From Bacillus ndiopicus (lineage in GTDB: Bacteria > Bacillota > Bacilli > Bacillales_A > Planococcaceae), in NCBI RefSeq assembly GCF_000612805.1, contig NZ_HG964406.1:310001-374000 (forward strand): a DNA stretch of 64,000 bases, written 5' to 3'. The notes beneath the pieces are model-generated. The model saw nothing but the letters and a program-made list of their open reading frames with translations. It ran no database searches and was not told the origin of the DNA. Made by a program: the position numbers and the translations under genes. Shown piece by piece: positions 60,543 to 64,000 of this stretch. How positions within the stretch are numbered: the stretch's first letter is position 1; each line of letters begins with the position of its first letter.

Positions 60543-61549
60543 ATGATTATAAACAATTTGCTAACTTAAATATTGATGAAATAGAACCTGTAGCTGTGAC
60601 AGAGCTTGAGAAAAAACGTCTTCAAAAGCATGTACTAGGACATAAAAAGAAGCGTGCAGCTTGGCGCAAATATGCGATTATTGCAGCTATATTATTTGGT
60701 GGAACGGTGGTCACACCATTTACCTTCCCATCCCTTGCAGCTCAAATACCGTTTATGAAAAATATTGTGGAATATACAAATACACAATTAATTTATAAAA
60801 ATTATAACGATTTAGCTACAGTCTTAGAGCAGGTGCAATCAAGTGATGGTATTTCTATCATGATTGAAAATGCTGTCTTTGACGGAACGTCTATGACACT
60901 GACATATGCAATTGAAACAGATAAAAACTTAGGGGAACAGCCATTTATCAAGGGCTCCTTTAATGTAAAATCAGCTAGTGGCTATGGGGGAACAGGCTTC
61001 ATAAAAAAAATAAACGACAACACATACATCGGTGTTGAAAGTATTACACCATTATTTGATGACGATGCACCAGAGGAAATTTTAGTGCGCTGGCAGCCTT
61101 CTGCAATTCGAGCAAATTCAGAAGTCATATATAAGGGAGATTGGTCATTTGAGTTTAAGCTACCTAAACTACAAAACGCTATTAAAACTGTCCATGTTGA
61201 GCAGCAACTTGCTGGAGTTCAAGTAGTCATCAATGCTATTGAGCAAAATGCCTTGTCTACAATTATCCGCTATACAGAACAAATAGAAAAAAGCGTTCTA
61301 GAGGAATGGCCAATGACCTCTGTCGATATTATAGAAGTACGTGATAATTTAGGCAACGTCTATGAAGCTAAAAGCAATGGCGGACATGGCAATCTAGAAA
61401 CAGGTACAATGGAATGGAGCTTTTCAATCGATCAATTACCTGCCGAAGCAACTACCCTATTTTTAACACCTAGAATTTTCTATAGTAAAGGCTCTGGGAA
61501 TAATATGCAAGGACCGAAAATGCAAGAAATGGCGATTGATTTAAGATAA
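60539..61549 (+). CDS. DUF4179 anti-sigma factor
   Basis: 336 aa. A short cytoplasmic N-terminus (about 1-40, the expected sigma-binding part), one membrane segment (about 43-60, YAIIAAILFGGTVVTPF) and an exported DUF4179-type region (about 75-330). Such proteins hold the cognate sigma factor until a signal releases it. AAAGGAG lies in the end of the sigma gene and ATGA couples the two. The inducing signal is unknown. Confidence 0.85.
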   Translation: MNDYKQFANLNIDEIEPVAVTELEKKRLQKHVLGHKKKRAAWRKYAIIAAILFGGTVVTPFTFPSLAAQIPFMKNIVEYTNTQLIYKNYNDLATVLEQVQSSDGISIMIENAVFDGTSMTLTYAIETDKNLGEQPFIKGSFNVKSASGYGGTGFIKKINDNTYIGVESITPLFDDDAPEEILVRWQPSAIRANSEVIYKGDWSFEFKLPKLQNAIKTVHVEQQLAGVQVVINAIEQNALSTIIRYTEQIEKSVLEEWPMTSVDIIEVRDNLGNVYEAKSNGGHGNLETGTMEWSFSIDQLPAEATTLFLTPRIFYSKGSGNNMQGPKMQEMAIDLR

Positions 61550-61561
61550 CTTTAAATTTGG

Positions 61562-61599
61562 GCGATTCACCTTTTCTTTACTATGGTGAATCGCTTTTT
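61562..61599 (+). terminator. Terminator of the sigma operon
   Basis: GCGATTCACC / GGTGAATCGC with a T run. Confidence 0.9.
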
Positions 61600-61813
61600 C
61601 ACTTATAACAATGTAAGTATCTCTTAAAAAAAGGTGGAACGACTATATTAAAGTAACGCACGCAATCATTGAGTATATTATTCTATTACAAATAATTTTA
61701 AATTGGCTGCAATAAAAAATATGCCACCTATTCTAAAATAAATTTCAATCTCTTTGAAACTTTTTTCTCCAACATTACGTATGATAATCAATAAATTATA
61801 GGGGGATTCACAT

Positions 61814-62578
61814 ATGTCTTTTTTTAATAAAATTTTAGCAAGTGTTGGGGTAGGCGCTGCAACAGTTGATACAAAATTGCAGCATACTACATACACAGCG
61901 GGTGAGATGGTTAGTGGGATTGTTGAAATAAAAGGAGGCAATATTGAGCAACCAATCGATGCTATTTATTTAACTTTATATACGAATTATATAAGAGAAG
62001 TAAATGATTCGAAGCGTAATGAAACAACAGCTTTAAAAAGAATAAAACTAAACGAAGCTTTTACAATTCGTGCAAATGAGTCCCATAGTATTCCATTTTC
62101 CTTTGTGCTTCCCACAGATGTGCCAGTAACAATGGGGAAAACTCGTGTTTGGATTCATACAGAGCTGGATATTAAAGCTGCTGTTGACCCAACAGACAAA
62201 GATTATATTGAAATTAAACCAACACCACTTGCTGCACAAATTTTACAGGCGATTCAACAACTTGGCTTTCACCTACACAAAGTAGATTGCGAGGCAGCTT
62301 CTGGACGCTATCGCCAAAACTATCCTTTTTTACAGGAGTTTGAATTTGTACCTACAGCACCTATGTATCGTGGGCGTTTAGATGAACTTGAGGTAACATT
62401 TCTTTCTCAATCAGACAGCTTTGCTGAAATTTTATTGCAGATAGACCGCAAAGCACGCGGTTTAGCCAGCTTCTTATCTGAAGCACTAGATATTGATGAA
62501 AGCTTTGTACGTTTAACTATCTATGCAGGAGAACCAATTCAAACGAAAATACAACAAGTAATTAACAAGTATATTTAA
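61814..62578 (+). CDS. spo0M: Sporulation-control protein Spo0M
   Basis: 254 aa, arrestin-like fold. MSFFNKILASVGVGAATVDTK and AGEMVSGIVEIKGG at the start, then IPFSFVLPTDVPVTMGKTRVW, are the SpoOM blocks. It influences early sporulation and cell shape. GGGGGA precedes the ATG. Alone, with no terminator identified before the Nudix gene 22 nt downstream, so they may be cotranscribed. Confidence 0.93.
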   Translation: MSFFNKILASVGVGAATVDTKLQHTTYTAGEMVSGIVEIKGGNIEQPIDAIYLTLYTNYIREVNDSKRNETTALKRIKLNEAFTIRANESHSIPFSFVLPTDVPVTMGKTRVWIHTELDIKAAVDPTDKDYIEIKPTPLAAQILQAIQQLGFHLHKVDCEAASGRYRQNYPFLQEFEFVPTAPMYRGRLDELEVTFLSQSDSFAEILLQIDRKARGLASFLSEALDIDESFVRLTIYAGEPIQTKIQQVINKYI

Positions 62579-62600
62579 AAAATATATAAAGGAACATTAT

Positions 62601-63068
62601 ATGAATGATTATATCAAAACAATGCGAGCAATGATTGGACATGAAACATTAATAACCATTGGCTGTGGGGCAATCATAGAGGATAATAAAGGGCGAATTC
62701 TTTTACAAAAAAGAATCGACAATAACACCTGGGGCATTCCAGGTGGGATTATGGAGATTGGCGAAACCTTTGAAGAGACGGTAAAGCGAGAAGTTTTAGA
62801 AGAAACAAACCTTGTACTACATGATATTTCTTTATTTGGCCTGTATTCTGGTAAATCAGGGTTTGCCACTTATCCAAACGGTGATAAAGTATTCAGCGTT
62901 CAAATTATCCTACAAAGCTACAACTATACAGGTCAACTAAAAATGAATAACGAAAGTAGCGAACTTTGTTTTTTTGCCAAAAATGAACTACCTACAAATT
63001 TAAATCCTACACAGGCGCCATTTATTCTGGATTGGCAACATGATATGAAGTTGCCTATCTTAAAATAA
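62601..63068 (+). CDS. Nudix hydrolase
   Basis: 155 aa. The Nudix box is GGIMEIGETFEETVKREVLEETNL (spelt by its ends: GGIMEIGETFEE, REVLEETN), complete except that the final Gly is Asn. RILLQKRIDNNTWGIPGG precedes it. It hydrolyses a nucleoside diphosphate linked to another group; substrate unknown. AAAGGA precedes the ATG. Confidence 0.88.
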   Translation: MNDYIKTMRAMIGHETLITIGCGAIIEDNKGRILLQKRIDNNTWGIPGGIMEIGETFEETVKREVLEETNLVLHDISLFGLYSGKSGFATYPNGDKVFSVQIILQSYNYTGQLKMNNESSELCFFAKNELPTNLNPTQAPFILDWQHDMKLPILK

Positions 63069-63182
63069 CTTTATAGGTACATTAGCTAGAGTTCTTTTTT
63101 TTCGAATAATGAAAGATACGATAATTAAAATAATGACTGCTACCAAAACGTTGTTAAATTACTTTTTTAGATGTTGGCCAAA

Positions 63183-63272
63183 TTAGTTGGTTCCATTCTC
63201 TTCTTTATTCATTGGAGGCATTTGCCCAATTTGAAAGCGTTGTGGCATGCCTCCAAGTATGCTTAAGCCTAC
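63183..63272 (-). pseudogene. C-terminal fragment of a lost gene
   Basis: A 29-codon open stretch on the minus strand encodes VGLSILGGMPQRFQIGQMPP and an acidic tail with a stop, the look of a protein C-terminus. A stop lies just upstream and the internal ATG has no well-spaced ribosome site. Probably a remnant; family not recognised. Confidence 0.25.
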
Positions 63273-63344
63273 CTGTTAACACTGTATAATAGTTATTAAA
63301 CGCTGCAGACAAGACAGGTTTTATTAAATTACCTACGAATTTCT

Positions 63345-63488
63345 ATGGCTTATTTGTGTTTTTTTATGACTTATTTGCGGTTTCCCCTAGTTATCTGCGT
63401 TTTTTCATGACTTATCTGCGCTTTTTCCTAGTTATCTGCGTTTTTCATGACTTATCTGCGTTTTTCATGACTTATCTGCGATTTTTTC
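63345..63488. repeat. Seven-unit ~21-bp tandem array between Nudix and trmL
   Basis: Seven units start at 63345, 63366, 63387, 63407, 63428, 63447 and 63467 (19-22 bp). The core is ACTTATCTGCGTTTTTC, and units alternate between ATGA and CTAG at the junction. The first two units are the most diverged. No spacers, so not CRISPR. It lies upstream of the trmL terminator, in the 490-bp gap between converging genes. Confidence 0.88.
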
Positions 63489-63502
63489 ACTTAAAAATAA
63501 AA

Positions 63503-63538
63503 AGTGTTGAAAAATACGCTTTGCTATTTTTCAACACT
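63503..63538 (-). terminator. Terminator of trmL
   Basis: AGTGTTGAAAAATA / TATTTTTCAACACT, a 14-bp stem with an 8-nt loop. Confidence 0.88.
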
Positions 63539-63558
63539 ACTTATCCCATATCAATTTG

Positions 63559-64000
63559 CTACTTTAATCCTGGGTACCCCTGCTGTCTCAACGCTTCATA
63601 AATAACAATTGCCGCCGTATTAGATAAATTCAATGACCGAATATGGTCGCTTTGTGGGATACGCAGACACATCTCTCTACGCTCATAAGCAAAATCCTTC
63701 GGCAAGCCTGTCGTTTCCTTACCAAACATAAAATAAATATCGCGTTCTTGGTCACTAAAATCATGTGTCGTAAACGGCTCGTCACTATATGTTTCGATTA
63801 AATAGACATCGCCATCCTTACTATAAGCGATAAAATCCTCTAATGAATCGTGGTACACAACGTTGACATGTTCCCAATAATCAAGTCCAGCTCGCTTTAA
63901 CATTTTATCGTCTGTTGAAAAGCCTAATGGTCGAATTAAATGTAGGCTCGTATTTGTTCCTGCGCATGTCCGCGCGATATTTCCTGTATTTGCTGGAATT
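63559..64000 (-). CDS. trmL: tRNA (cytidine(34)-2'-O)-methyltransferase TrmL (N-terminus off the window)
   Basis: 147 codons are inside the window; the start lies beyond 64000. SPOUT-fold methyltransferase: IPANTGNIARTCAGTNTSLH at the visible beginning, MFGKETTGLP and SLNLSNTAAIVIYEALRQ (the knotted SAM site) near the end. It methylates the wobble ribose of tRNA-Leu. An internal ATG at 63903 is not the start because conserved sequence continues upstream. Confidence 0.93.
   Translation of the reverse strand, partial: IPANTGNIARTCAGTNTSLHLIRPLGFSTDDKMLKRAGLDYWEHVNVVYHDSLEDFIAYSKDGDVYLIETYSDEPFTTHDFSDQERDIYFMFGKETTGLPKDFAYERREMCLRIPQSDHIRSLNLSNTAAIVIYEALRQQGYPGLK

Noticed and set aside
61600..61813. 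Hidden gene before spo0M
   Set aside because: Short AT-rich gap with no ribosome site or coding pattern on either strand.
63345..63488. CRISPR-like array
   Set aside because: Same reason: seven adjoining ~21-bp units without spacers.

Overview
The window looks like chromosome from a low-GC, endospore-forming Gram-positive rod of the Planococcaceae/Caryophanaceae (Lysinibacillus or Solibacillus type). This rests on gene families, not on a search. The order hemE-hemH-hemY, hmoB, ecsAB, hit, trpP, ytxH-like, scoC, prsA, serC, yhaM, yhzD, serA, hemZ, yheA-yheB-yheE, bmrCD-like, yhcYZ, yhcT, spo0M parallels the Bacillus subtilis yha/yhe/yhc region, and AGGAGG ribosome sites with TTG/GTG starts are common. 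No rRNA, tRNA, transposase, prophage or CRISPR array was found.

Layout. 1-3234: a compact minus-strand operon of a propeller-like lipoprotein, response regulator, sensor kinase and a YtkA/FixH-like lipoprotein cut by the window edge. 3362-7871: heme synthesis (hemE, hemH, hemY) divergent from the heme oxygenase hmoB, with a Fur-box-like site over the hemE promoter and a mobile-looking repeat between hemH and hemY. 8015-9932: ecsAB without ecsC. 10047-14666: hit, trpP with a TRAP-type leader, ytxH-like, scoC, small membrane proteins, prsA. 15322-20763: serC, an amino-acid symporter with an apparent AUA start, yhaM and small genes. 20835-23511: an AT-rich accessory stretch with an orphan glycine-zipper protein, a secreted Cys-rich protein broken at an A8 run and a membrane protein. 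23568-32731: enoyl-CoA hydratase, T-box-controlled serA, a polysaccharide deacetylase, HAD phosphatase, a MBL/lamin-tail lipoprotein and a TPR-GGDEF protein. 32908-41102: hemZ, DUF2252, yheA/yheB/yheE, two manganese-efflux-type proteins and an MFS transporter. 41198-47285: a LuxR regulator, a GNAT and a heterodimeric ABC exporter behind a leader-peptide attenuator. 47405-55965: lipoprotein, CorC/HlyC-type protein, CDF exporter, AirS/YhcY-type two-component system divergent from bdbC-thioredoxin, yhcT, LysE-type exporter. 56033-64000: two aldo/keto reductases, small ORFs, catE, an ECF sigma/DUF4179 pair, spo0M, Nudix, trmL (partial).

Themes. Iron/heme and manganese homeostasis recur (hemEHYZ, hmoB, TerC, MntP, CDF). 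Serine synthesis is split: serC has no visible riboswitch, while serA has a Ser T-box (specifier UCC). Several RNA-level controls are readable directly: the TRAP-type site on trpP, the T-box on serA and the attenuator on the bmrCD-like operon.

Repeats are the least explained feature. There are four copies (two long, two deleted) of an element with 15-bp terminal inverted repeats, two ~21-bp tandem arrays that both sit between convergent genes, and two families of related intergenic hairpins.
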